Part shown: positions 54,888 to 62,436 of the stretch, piece by piece
Numbering within the stretch: the first letter of the stretch is position 1
How the letters are laid out: each line of letters opens with the position of its first letter
Source: Candidatus Nitrosopumilus sp.
GTDB taxonomy: Archaea > Thermoproteota > Nitrososphaeria > Nitrososphaerales > Nitrosopumilaceae
Direction: 5' to 3'
Assembly (NCBI GenBank): GCA_008080815.1
Contig: VMDM01000010.1
Coordinates: forward strand, 1-64,000
DNA: 64,000 bases
The notes under the pieces: model-generated
Database searches by the model: none
Seen by the model: the letters and a program-made list of their open reading frames with translations, nothing else
What the model was told of the DNA's origin: nothing
Translations under genes and position numbers: made by a program

Positions 54888-55496
54888 TTATCTCATCATT
54901 TCAAGAAATTGTTCTTCAGTTCTTTTTTGCATTACAAAGTTGGTAAGTTTCTCTTTTCCGATGGTAGATGTTTCTGTTGAACCATAATTGTGTCCTGGAT
55001 ACATTATTAATTCATCATCTAATTTGTAGATAACATCAAAGAGGCTGTGAAATAATTCTTTTGGGTCACCTCCAGGCAAATCTATTCTTCCACAATTTCC
55101 AACAAACAATGTATCGCCTGAAAATATTTTTCCATCTCCCAATAGGCAAATACTATCTTTGGAGTGTCCAGGAGTATGAAGAACTTTGAGTTTAGAAGAA
55201 CCAAATTCAATGAAATCACCATCTTTAACTGAGATGTCATGTTTCAAATCAGATAATTCATGTTGTATGATAGGAGCCTTTGTTGATTCACTCATGGATT
55301 CATTTCCAATTGTATGGTCAAAATGATGATGAGTATTTACAATATATTTTATTTTTAGATTATTTTCTTTGATGATTAATTCTAATTCAATTAAATCCCA
55401 AGAAGGATCAATTATTATTGATTGAGATGTTTCTTCATCAACTACAATATAGGTAAAATTTTGCATGTTACCAACTGCAACTTGAAAAACTTTCAA
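54888..55496 (-). CDS. Metallo-beta-lactamase-fold hydrolase (glyoxalase II-like)
   Basis: Dinuclear-metal hydrolase, 202 aa. Metal motifs: THHHFDHTIGN, HTPGHSKDS, SGDTLFVGNCGRIDLPGG and PGHNYGSTE. These resemble glyoxalase II and persulfide dioxygenase relatives, so the substrate may be a thioester or persulfide. It overlaps nnrE by 4 bp and precedes cobT by 1 bp: one minus-strand unit. Confidence 0.88.
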   Translation of the reverse strand: MKVFQVAVGNMQNFTYIVVDEETSQSIIIDPSWDLIELELIIKENNLKIKYIVNTHHHFDHTIGNESMSESTKAPIIQHELSDLKHDISVKDGDFIEFGSSKLKVLHTPGHSKDSICLLGDGKIFSGDTLFVGNCGRIDLPGGDPKELFHSLFDVIYKLDDELIMYPGHNYGSTETSTIGKEKLTNFVMQKRTEEQFLEMMR

Positions 55497-56140
55497 AGTA
55501 TTCCAATCTCCGCTTCTGGAGGAATGCCTATTTTTTCATCAAATAATTCTCCAGTAAGATCTTTTCTTGTAGGGATTCCTCTCTTCATCTTATGAAAAGT
55601 TACAGTCATGTTAGATTTTACACAACTATTTGCAATTTCACCCGTGTCAGGATTCATTCCAGATGGAACATCAACAGAAAATTTGAAACAATCAGATTCA
55701 TTAATGAATTTTATAGCACTTGCATAAGGTTCACGAATATCATTTTTTATTCCGGTTCCTAGAATTGCATCTATAATTATATCAGGATTAAAGTCGTATG
55801 AAGGATTAGAACCAGATATCAATTTTACAGAGGGCATTTTTTCAAGTAGAGTCCAATTCCAAGTACTTTCTTCAGTTTTTATTTTTTCAGGCTCACCCAA
55901 TAATACAACAGTTACATCACTGCCATAGCCTGCAAGATGTCTTGCCATAACTAAACCATCACCACCATTATTACCCATACCAACAAAAATCAGAATTTTT
56001 TTTGATTCAATATTTTCAAATTTTGTTATCAATCTTCTAACAGAAGCTGCACCAGCATTTTCCATCATGAATTTTTTTAAAAAACCCATTTCATGACCTT
56101 TGTTTTCAATATTGTACATTTGTTCAACAGATATTTCCAT
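55493..56140 (-). CDS. nnrE: NAD(P)HX epimerase domain protein
   Basis: Epimerises damaged, hydrated NAD(P)H so it can be repaired. About 215 aa containing only the YjeF-N domain: EISVEQMYNIE, VGMGNNGGDGLVMARHLAGYG, DIIIDAILGTG and SVDVPSGMNPDTG. The partner dehydratase (NnrD) domain, fused in many organisms, is absent and should be encoded elsewhere. ATG at 56140 is chosen (TATA-like cttatttt about 26 bp upstream); ATG at 56152 is also in frame. Confidence 0.9.
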   Translation of the reverse strand: MEISVEQMYNIENKGHEMGFLKKFMMENAGAASVRRLITKFENIESKKILIFVGMGNNGGDGLVMARHLAGYGSDVTVVLLGEPEKIKTEESTWNWTLLEKMPSVKLISGSNPSYDFNPDIIIDAILGTGIKNDIREPYASAIKFINESDCFKFSVDVPSGMNPDTGEIANSCVKSNMTVTFHKMKRGIPTRKDLTGELFDEKIGIPPEAEIGIL

Positions 56141-56210
56141 AAATTGTAACATAATATGTCCAAAATAAGAGCTTTGGCAAACGACTTTATCCTAGTTTTG
56201 AACGATTACA

Positions 56211-56819
56211 TTGTTGAATGAAGTTAAAAAATCATTAAATGATATTTCTAAAAAACTTGTTAAGATTCAGGATGCAAGAGAATTTTTGCTGAAAAATTCA
56301 AGAGAAGTCATAGTTTTGTGTAGTAAAGCAATCATTCTTGCTCATAGTGGGAAAAATGATGAAGCAAAAAAAATTCTAAAAAATGCGGAAAATTTACTTA
56401 AAAAATACCGAACTAAATTATCTCCAGAAATTTCCAGATATCTAATAACTGCAGAACAAGAATTTGTTGAGGCATCTTGCTTTATTTCAATAATTGAAAA
56501 AAAACCAATTCCATCTGAAAAGAAAATGAATGTTATGTCTGAATCATATGTTTTGGGTTTAATGGATTGCATTGGAGAATTGAAAAGAACCGTGTTTGAT
56601 AAAATTAGAGTAGGACAAGTAGATGAAGCAATTAGAATTTTTGAAATTATGGAAGAGTTATACATGAATCTTTATCCATTTTCGCTTTATGATAAAGTAG
56701 TAAAAGAAGCTAGGAAAAAGATGGATGTTGCCCGAATTTTAGTTGAAGATGTAAGAGTGTCAATTACTGAAGAAAAACGAAGATCTGAACTTTTAAGGAC
56801 AATTGAAAAATTAAAGTAA
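56211..56819 (+). CDS. Translin family protein
   Basis: All-helical, 202 aa. REFLLKNSREVIVLCSKAIILAHSG, ITAEQEFVEASCF, ESYVLGLMDCIGELKR and the YPFSLYDKVVKEARKKMDVARILVEDVR segment fit the translin/TRAX superfamily. Those proteins form octameric RNA- or DNA-binding rings; some archaeal ones act as RNases with the TRAX-type Glu/Asp site. A biochemical role here is inferred. TTG start (56211 or 56214), TATA-like ctttatcc about 26 bp before. Confidence 0.82.
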   Translation: MLNEVKKSLNDISKKLVKIQDAREFLLKNSREVIVLCSKAIILAHSGKNDEAKKILKNAENLLKKYRTKLSPEISRYLITAEQEFVEASCFISIIEKKPIPSEKKMNVMSESYVLGLMDCIGELKRTVFDKIRVGQVDEAIRIFEIMEELYMNLYPFSLYDKVVKEARKKMDVARILVEDVRVSITEEKRRSELLRTIEKLK

Positions 56820-56826
56820 TTTTGTA

Positions 56827-56911
56827 TGCGGGTGATGGGATTTGAACCCATGAACTCCTAAGAGACTAGCCCCTCAAGCTAGCGCCTTTGACCAGGCTGG
56901 GCGACACCCGC
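56827..56911 (-). tRNA. tRNA-Leu (GAG)
   Basis: Read on minus: acceptor GCGGGTG pairs with CACCCGC, discriminator A. The anticodon stem CTAGC/GCTAG encloses loop TTGAGGG with anticodon GAG. A long variable arm (class II) and T arm TGGGTTCAAATCCCA are present. It decodes CUC and CUU. No intron; CCA not encoded. It shares a TATA-like element with rpoN. Confidence 0.93.
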
Positions 56912-56933
56912 AAAAAAATTTTCTTGCATGGTT

Positions 56934-56941
56934 TTTATAAT
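56934..56941. promoter_or_regulatory. Shared TATA element between tRNA-Leu and rpoN
   Basis: TTTATAAT on plus reads ATTATAAA on minus. Its centre is 24-25 bp before the rpoN ATG (56962) and 26-27 bp from the 5' base of tRNA-Leu (56911). Both distances are right for transcription starting at those bases, so one box could serve two opposite transcripts. Confidence 0.5.
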
Positions 56942-56961
56942 CCTTGATTAGTTTTTTTCAT

Positions 56962-57198
56962 ATGTTAATTCCTGTAAGATGTTTTACATGCGGTAACTTG
57001 ATTGCTGACAAATTTGACGATTATCAAAATAAAATTAAGGCAGGAGAAGATCCAGAAAAATCTCTGGATGCTGTAGGAATTGAACGATACTGTTGTAGAA
57101 GAATGTTATTGACAACTGTTGAAACAATCCAACAAGTAATTCCATTTTATGAAGCAATTCAGAGAAGAAAACAAGAAGTTCAATCTGAGTTAGACTAA
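56962..57198 (+). CDS. rpoN: RNA polymerase subunit N
   Basis: Zinc-binding polymerase assembly subunit (RPB10-like). 78 aa: MLIPVRCFTCGNLIADKF with the CxxC and the CCRRM motif later (GIERYCCRRMLLTTVE). The start at 56962 is chosen over upstream 56944 because MLIPVRC is the universal N terminus and it lies at the predicted transcript start. First gene of the rpoN-eno-rps2-mvk-ipk-idi operon. Confidence 0.96.
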   Translation: MLIPVRCFTCGNLIADKFDDYQNKIKAGEDPEKSLDAVGIERYCCRRMLLTTVETIQQVIPFYEAIQRRKQEVQSELD

Positions 57199-57199
57199 T

Positions 57200-58438
57200 T
57201 TGGCCAAAATTTCTTCTATTGAAGGACGTATCTTATACAATAGTCGTGGCAGTAAAACAATTGAAGTTGACATAATTTCTGATGAAAAATTTCTTGGTAG
57301 AGTGTGCGCTCCATCAGGTGCTAGTGTTGGAAAATATGAAGCAGTTAGTTTTAAAAATGGAAAACCAGAAGAGAGTTTGAAAATACTAAAAGAAAATTCC
57401 TCAAAATTTATTGGGTTAGAATCATCAGATTTAGAAACAATTCATAAAACACTAAATGAATTAGATCAAACTAATAACTACTCAGGAATAGGAGGAGCAT
57501 TAGCTTTTGCAGTAACCATTGCGGCAGTGGAATCAGCTTCAAAAGCTGAAAGTAGACCTTTATTTTCAATTTTATCAAATGAAAAATCATTCAAGTTTCC
57601 ATTTCCTCTTGGCAATATTTTGGGTGGTGGTGCACATGCAGGACCAGGCACACCAGATATCCAAGAAATTCTAATTTGTGCCAATGGTTCAAAAACAATT
57701 GAAGATGCAATTGCAACAAATCTTTCAGTGCATAAAGAATTAAGAAAAGTTTTGGAAAAAGAAGATCCAAATTTTACAAATGGTAGAGGAGATGAAGGTG
57801 GTTGGGCGCCAAAATTAGAAAATCATAAGGCTTTAGAGTTGTCTGCAAAAGCAATAGAAAATTTAGGTTATACATTAGGTAAAGAAGTTTCGTTAGGTGT
57901 TGACTTTGCATCATCAACTCAATGGAATGAGGAGAAGAAAAAATACATTTACGACAGAGCAGGATTTGAAAATTCATCAGAAGAACAAATTGATTTTGCA
58001 TCAGAGATAATTGACAAATACAAATTGATTTATGCAGAAGATGCGGTCCATGAGGAAGCTTTTGAAGACATGTCTGAATTGACAGCAAAATTTCCCAATA
58101 CTTTGATTACAGGAGATGATCTCACAGTTACAAACAAGAACATACTTCAAAAAGCAATTAATTCAAAATCATGTAACGCTGCAATTTTAAAAGTCAACCA
58201 AGCAGGAAGTTTATTTGATGCACTAGAATTTGCAGAATTAGCTAATCAAAATCATATAAGATTAATCACATCTCATAGATCTGGTGAATCTACAGATTCC
58301 CAAATTTCTCATATAGGATTAGCTACCAAATCTAAAATGCTCAAAGTAGGCATTGTAGGAGGCGAAAGAGTAGCAAAACTAAACGAACTTTTACGTTTAA
58401 CAGAGCATGATTTAATATGCGGTATGGCAGAGTTGTAA
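57200..58438 (+). CDS. eno: Enolase
   Basis: Interconverts 2-phosphoglycerate and phosphoenolpyruvate, next to PEP carboxykinase in gluconeogenesis. 412 aa. SRGSKTIEVDI, GPSGASVGKYE-like loop, GGAHAGPGTPDIQEILI and GDDLTVTN with LKVNQAGSL and TSHRSGESTDS mark the active site; Asp and Glu metal ligands are present. TTG start 1 bp after rpoN. Usual archaeal neighbourhood (rpoN-eno-rps2). Confidence 0.96.
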   Translation: MAKISSIEGRILYNSRGSKTIEVDIISDEKFLGRVCAPSGASVGKYEAVSFKNGKPEESLKILKENSSKFIGLESSDLETIHKTLNELDQTNNYSGIGGALAFAVTIAAVESASKAESRPLFSILSNEKSFKFPFPLGNILGGGAHAGPGTPDIQEILICANGSKTIEDAIATNLSVHKELRKVLEKEDPNFTNGRGDEGGWAPKLENHKALELSAKAIENLGYTLGKEVSLGVDFASSTQWNEEKKKYIYDRAGFENSSEEQIDFASEIIDKYKLIYAEDAVHEEAFEDMSELTAKFPNTLITGDDLTVTNKNILQKAINSKSCNAAILKVNQAGSLFDALEFAELANQNHIRLITSHRSGESTDSQISHIGLATKSKMLKVGIVGGERVAKLNELLRLTEHDLICGMAEL

Positions 58439-58445
58439 AATCGGC

Positions 58446-59069
58446 ATGAGTCAACAAACTGAAGCATCAGACATTAAAAAGAAAGTCCTAGCCACAGGAA
58501 TTAGAGTAGGAACACAAGTTAAGACCACATTTATGAAACCATTCATCACTAAAGCTAGTCCAGAGGGTCTTTACATGTTAGATCTAGACATCACATTAGA
58601 TCGTATCAAAACAGCTGCTAAATTCATCAATAGATTAGGTGCTGAAAATTTAATCGTCTGTTCTGGAAGACAATATGCTGAAACGCCTGTTGAAAAGTTT
58701 TGTGAGGAATTAGGTGCAAAACCTCTGTTAGGCAGATTTATGCCAGGTACATTAACTAATCCATCATTACCATATTACATTGAACCAAAAATTGTTTTAA
58801 TTTCTGATCCACAAATTGATGAACAAGCAATTATCGAAGCAACTAATGCAGGTATTCCTGTTATCGGAATTTCAAATACAGATAACCTAACAACAAATGT
58901 AGATCTTGTCATTCCTGCAAATAACAGAGGAAGAAAAGCTTTAGCAACAGTATATTGGTTATTAGTTCGTCAAGTGCTTATAGAGAGAGGACAACTAAAA
59001 GAAGAAGATTCAATGACTAGTGACATTGATGATTATGAAACAAAACTAAGCGATGATGAAATCGAATAA
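58446..59069 (+). CDS. rps2: 30S ribosomal protein S2
   Basis: Small-subunit body protein, 207 aa. GTQVKTTFMKPFITKASPEGL, NLIVCSGRQYAETPVEKF, RFMPGTLTNPSLPYYIEPKIVLISDP and NNRGRKALATVYWLLVRQVL are family segments. Acidic C terminus. ATG 7 bp after eno. Confidence 0.97.
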   Translation: MSQQTEASDIKKKVLATGIRVGTQVKTTFMKPFITKASPEGLYMLDLDITLDRIKTAAKFINRLGAENLIVCSGRQYAETPVEKFCEELGAKPLLGRFMPGTLTNPSLPYYIEPKIVLISDPQIDEQAIIEATNAGIPVIGISNTDNLTTNVDLVIPANNRGRKALATVYWLLVRQVLIERGQLKEEDSMTSDIDDYETKLSDDEIE

Positions 59070-59094
59070 ATAATTCGGAAATAATATTTACTTA

Positions 59095-60036
59095 TTGCAA
59101 TCAATAGCTTCTGCACCAGGCAAAGTGATTTTGTTTGGAGAACATTTTGTAGTATACGGAGTAAAAGCAATCCTAGCCACAATTAACAAAAGAGTTACAG
59201 TTACTACTGAATTTATTGACGATGAAGTTGTAATTATCGAATCAGATATTGGCAGATTAGAAATTAAATCAGGAACAAAAATTGATGAAATTCAATCTCC
59301 ATTAAAACCATTTTACCACATTGCAAATTTTTTCTTAAAAGATTCAGATAAAGGTTTAAAGATCAAAATTCAGTCAGATATTCCAGTTGGTGTAGGACTA
59401 GGTTCATCTTCAGCATGTTGTGTTGCAGCATCAGCTTCAATTTCAAAATTATTTAATGAAAATAATATTGAAAAAATTTTAGAATTAGCAATTGATGCTG
59501 AGAGAACAATATATGCAAATACATCAGGAGCAGATTGCACAGCAATCATTCATGGAGGAGTAATGGTTTATGATAGAAAGGCAGGATTTGAAAGAATAGA
59601 AAGTGTACCAGATATTGATTTAGTCATTATTAATTCAAAAATAGAGCATTCAACTGAAATCATTGTAGATAAAGTTCAAAAATTTAAAAAATTGAATGAA
59701 TCAAGTTTTAAAAAATTATGTTCTGATGAAGAGAAATTGATTTTTGATGCACTAGAATTGTTGAAAAATAATAAAATTCAAGAATTAGGTAAAATTGTAA
59801 AGATAAATCACGCCTATTTAAAAAAAATTGGAGTATCCAATACAAAATTAGAATCAATCGTAGATTTGGCTAATCGAATTTCTTATGGAGCAAAGATCAC
59901 CGGAGCAGGAGGAGGAGGTTGCATATATTCCATAATCGATAAAGCAAATGAAAAACAAATTATTCAAGAATTTAAAGAAAATAATTACGAATGTTTTCCA
60001 GTAAAGATTGAATCTAAAGGGCTCAACACTTTATAA
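59095..60036 (+). CDS. mvk: Mevalonate kinase
   Basis: Phosphorylates mevalonate, entering archaeal isoprenoid synthesis. 313 aa GHMP kinase: SIASAPGKVILFGEHFVVYG, the ATP loop PVGVGLGSSSACCVAAS, TSGADCTAIIHGG and GAKITGAGGGGC. TTG start at 59095. A TATA-like aataaataa (59065-59073) overlapping the rps2 stop lies about 26 bp upstream, so it may also have its own leaderless promoter. Confidence 0.95.
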   Translation: MQSIASAPGKVILFGEHFVVYGVKAILATINKRVTVTTEFIDDEVVIIESDIGRLEIKSGTKIDEIQSPLKPFYHIANFFLKDSDKGLKIKIQSDIPVGVGLGSSSACCVAASASISKLFNENNIEKILELAIDAERTIYANTSGADCTAIIHGGVMVYDRKAGFERIESVPDIDLVIINSKIEHSTEIIVDKVQKFKKLNESSFKKLCSDEEKLIFDALELLKNNKIQELGKIVKINHAYLKKIGVSNTKLESIVDLANRISYGAKITGAGGGGCIYSIIDKANEKQIIQEFKENNYECFPVKIESKGLNTL

Positions 60037-60058
60037 CTAAAACATAACGCAAAAAATT

Positions 60059-60811
60059 ATGATATTAATTAAATTGGGTGGTTCAATAATCACAAACAAG
60101 GAAAAACCCCTATCCCCAAGAAAAACAACAATTGAAAAAATATCTAAAAATTTAAGAAAAATATCTGAACCAATTATTGTTGTTCATGGTGGAGGCTCTT
60201 ATGGACACTATTGGTCCGTAAAATACGATATGCACACAAAAGAAAAAAAATATGATGCAAATGGTGTTTCAATTGTAAAAAACTCGATGATAGATTTGAA
60301 TAAATTAATTTTAAATTCATTTCAGTCTAATAAACTGAATCCATATTGTTTACCACCGACGGATTTTATGATGGGTAATAAACCAATTATTAAAAAAATT
60401 AAAGAGATTAAGAAAATTGCACAGTCTGAATTAACACCAGTTACTTATGGTGATGCATTATGGTTTGGATCTAATAAAACATACATTTTATCAGGAGACA
60501 AAATAATGACACATCTCGCAAAAATCTTGAAACCAAGATTATGTATTTTTGCATTAAATGAGGATGGATTGTATTCAGATCTCAAGTCAAAAAAATTAAT
60601 CAAAGTCATAGACAATCAAAAAGTGAAAATTTCAGAAAATAAAATGGATGTGACTGGAGGTATGACAAGAAAAGTAGAAGAAGCTAAGAAAATTTCAAAT
60701 TTCGGAGTCAATGTGTTTTTTGTAAACGGGAATAAACCAGAAAGAATTGTGAAAGCGGTTAAAAATAGGGAGTTTCAAGGCACGTTGTTTAGAGGTAAAA
60801 AAAATGGTTGA
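60059..60811 (+). CDS. ipk: Isopentenyl phosphate kinase
   Basis: Makes isopentenyl diphosphate from isopentenyl phosphate, the last step of the archaeal mevalonate pathway variant. 250 aa amino-acid-kinase fold. LIKLGGSIITNKEKPLSPRK; GGGSYGHYW with the catalytic His50; TPVTYGDALW; ILSGDKIMTHLAKIL; DVTGGMTRKVEEA. Overlaps idi by 8 bp. Confidence 0.94.
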   Translation: MILIKLGGSIITNKEKPLSPRKTTIEKISKNLRKISEPIIVVHGGGSYGHYWSVKYDMHTKEKKYDANGVSIVKNSMIDLNKLILNSFQSNKLNPYCLPPTDFMMGNKPIIKKIKEIKKIAQSELTPVTYGDALWFGSNKTYILSGDKIMTHLAKILKPRLCIFALNEDGLYSDLKSKKLIKVIDNQKVKISENKMDVTGGMTRKVEEAKKISNFGVNVFFVNGNKPERIVKAVKNREFQGTLFRGKKNG

Positions 60812-61454
60812 AGAATTTGTAATTTTAGTTGATTCAAATGACAAACCAATTGGTAGAGAAGAAAAAGTGAAATGTCATCTTCCCAATGGAAAATTACACA
60901 GAGCATTTACAGCACTAATTTTTGACAATGATGGAAATTTAATGCTCACAAAAAGGGCTAAAGAAAAAATGCTTTGGCCAGGAGATTGGGACGGTACATT
61001 TGCAAGCCACCCAAGAGAATCAGAGACATATGTTTCATCAGCAGAAAGAAGAATGCCAGAAGAACTTGGCATAGAAAGCAAAGTAGATTATCTTAACAAA
61101 TTTGAATATCACGTGTCATACAAGGACATCGGTTCTGAAAATGAAGTTTGCGGAACTTTGATGGGCATTATTGATCATACAACTGAGGTCAAAAAAATTG
61201 AAGGTGAGATTGATGAAATAAAGTGGATTTCATCAAAGAAATTACAAGAAGAAATGAAAAATACTCCAGAGATTTTTTGTCCATGGATGTTGATTGCACT
61301 AGTATTGTTAGATAAATCTAAAAAAGAAACTTTAGAAAAATATCAAAAAACATTATTTAGTTGGATTAATGATGAGATGAAAGAAAATCTTCTAGAAGCA
61401 ATTTCAAAACATCTTCCCGATAATCAATGGAGGTTAGTTAATGAAACAATCTAA
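60804..61454 (+). CDS. idi: Isopentenyl-diphosphate isomerase, type 1 (Nudix)
   Basis: Interconverts isopentenyl and dimethylallyl diphosphate. 216 aa. The catalytic Cys lies in TFASHPRE-type surroundings by family, but that position reads Ser, with Cys in DKPIGREEKVKCHLPNG and EVCGTLMG. The Nudix helix is ERRMPEELGI. Most archaea use the unrelated flavin type 2 enzyme; type 1 is the form in thaumarchaea. ATG overlaps ipk, stop overlaps the prenyl synthase. Confidence 0.9.
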   Translation: MVEEFVILVDSNDKPIGREEKVKCHLPNGKLHRAFTALIFDNDGNLMLTKRAKEKMLWPGDWDGTFASHPRESETYVSSAERRMPEELGIESKVDYLNKFEYHVSYKDIGSENEVCGTLMGIIDHTTEVKKIEGEIDEIKWISSKKLQEEMKNTPEIFCPWMLIALVLLDKSKKETLEKYQKTLFSWINDEMKENLLEAISKHLPDNQWRLVNETI

Positions 61455-62421
61455 AACAATGGAAAAAAATGCCAATAAAGTAAATAAATTTCTTAATTCA
61501 AAATTGAAGGGCAATCCCAAGAAACTTTATGATGCTGCAGGTCACCTAATCGTAAATGGAGGTAAAAGACTCAGACCATTTATGGTGATGAAAAGTTGTG
61601 AGATTCTAGGTGGAAATGCATCTAATGCAATGTATCCTGCAAGTGCAGTAGAAATGGTGCATAATTTTACTTTAGTACATGATGACATTATGGACAATGA
61701 TGAAATGAGACATGGAGTACCAACTGTACACAAGAAATTTGGTATGCCGATTGCAATTTTAGCTGGAGACGTATTATTTTCAAAGGCTTTTCAAATTATT
61801 TCAAATTCAAATTTACCTCCAAAAGAAATATCTGAGTTAGTTTCTAGATTATCCAAAGCATGTGTTGAAGTTTGTGAAGGTCAATTATTAGACATCAAAA
61901 TGGCAGAAGAAAAGAGAATCCCAACAAAAAGAGAATACATTACAATGATAGGAAAAAAGACTGCTGCTCTGTTTGATGTTTCATGTGCAATGGGTGCGAT
62001 TTCTGCCAAGAAATCTGCAAAAGATGTAAAGAATTTATCTGAATTTGGGAAAAACCTGGGAATTGCATTTCAAATTACTGATGATTTAATCGGAGTTATG
62101 GGAGATCCAAAAATTACTAAAAAACCAGTAGGTAATGATTTAAGAGAAGGTAAAAAATCACTTCCAATTTTAATGGCAATTAGTCAATCAACTGGAAAGG
62201 ATAGGAAAATAATACTGAAAGCTTTTGGAAATCCAAAAATTACTAAAAATGAACTAGAAGAAGCTGTAAATATTATACGTAAATTAGGAATTGAAGATAA
62301 GGTTAGAACACAAGCTCTAGCATATGCCTCAAAAGCAGAAAAATCATTATTCACATATTCTGGAAAAGCAAAAAATGAACTCTTATCATTACTAGAGTTT
62401 GTTGTCAAAAGAAGTGTCTAA
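61441..62421 (+). CDS. idsA: Polyprenyl diphosphate synthase (GGPP/FPP synthase type)
   Basis: Chain-elongating prenyltransferase supplying C15-C20 chains for membrane lipids. 326 aa. GGKRLRPFMVMKS; first Asp-rich motif DDIMD at 81-85; GQLLDIKMAEE; second Asp-rich region QITDDLIGVMGD; GNDLREGKKSLP. The residues before the first motif (FTLVH) suggest a GGPP-length product, but this is inferred. Start overlaps idi by 14 bp; gltX follows. Confidence 0.94.
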   Translation: MKQSKTMEKNANKVNKFLNSKLKGNPKKLYDAAGHLIVNGGKRLRPFMVMKSCEILGGNASNAMYPASAVEMVHNFTLVHDDIMDNDEMRHGVPTVHKKFGMPIAILAGDVLFSKAFQIISNSNLPPKEISELVSRLSKACVEVCEGQLLDIKMAEEKRIPTKREYITMIGKKTAALFDVSCAMGAISAKKSAKDVKNLSEFGKNLGIAFQITDDLIGVMGDPKITKKPVGNDLREGKKSLPILMAISQSTGKDRKIILKAFGNPKITKNELEEAVNIIRKLGIEDKVRTQALAYASKAEKSLFTYSGKAKNELLSLLEFVVKRSV

Positions 62422-62436
62422 TAATTACGAGTCATC

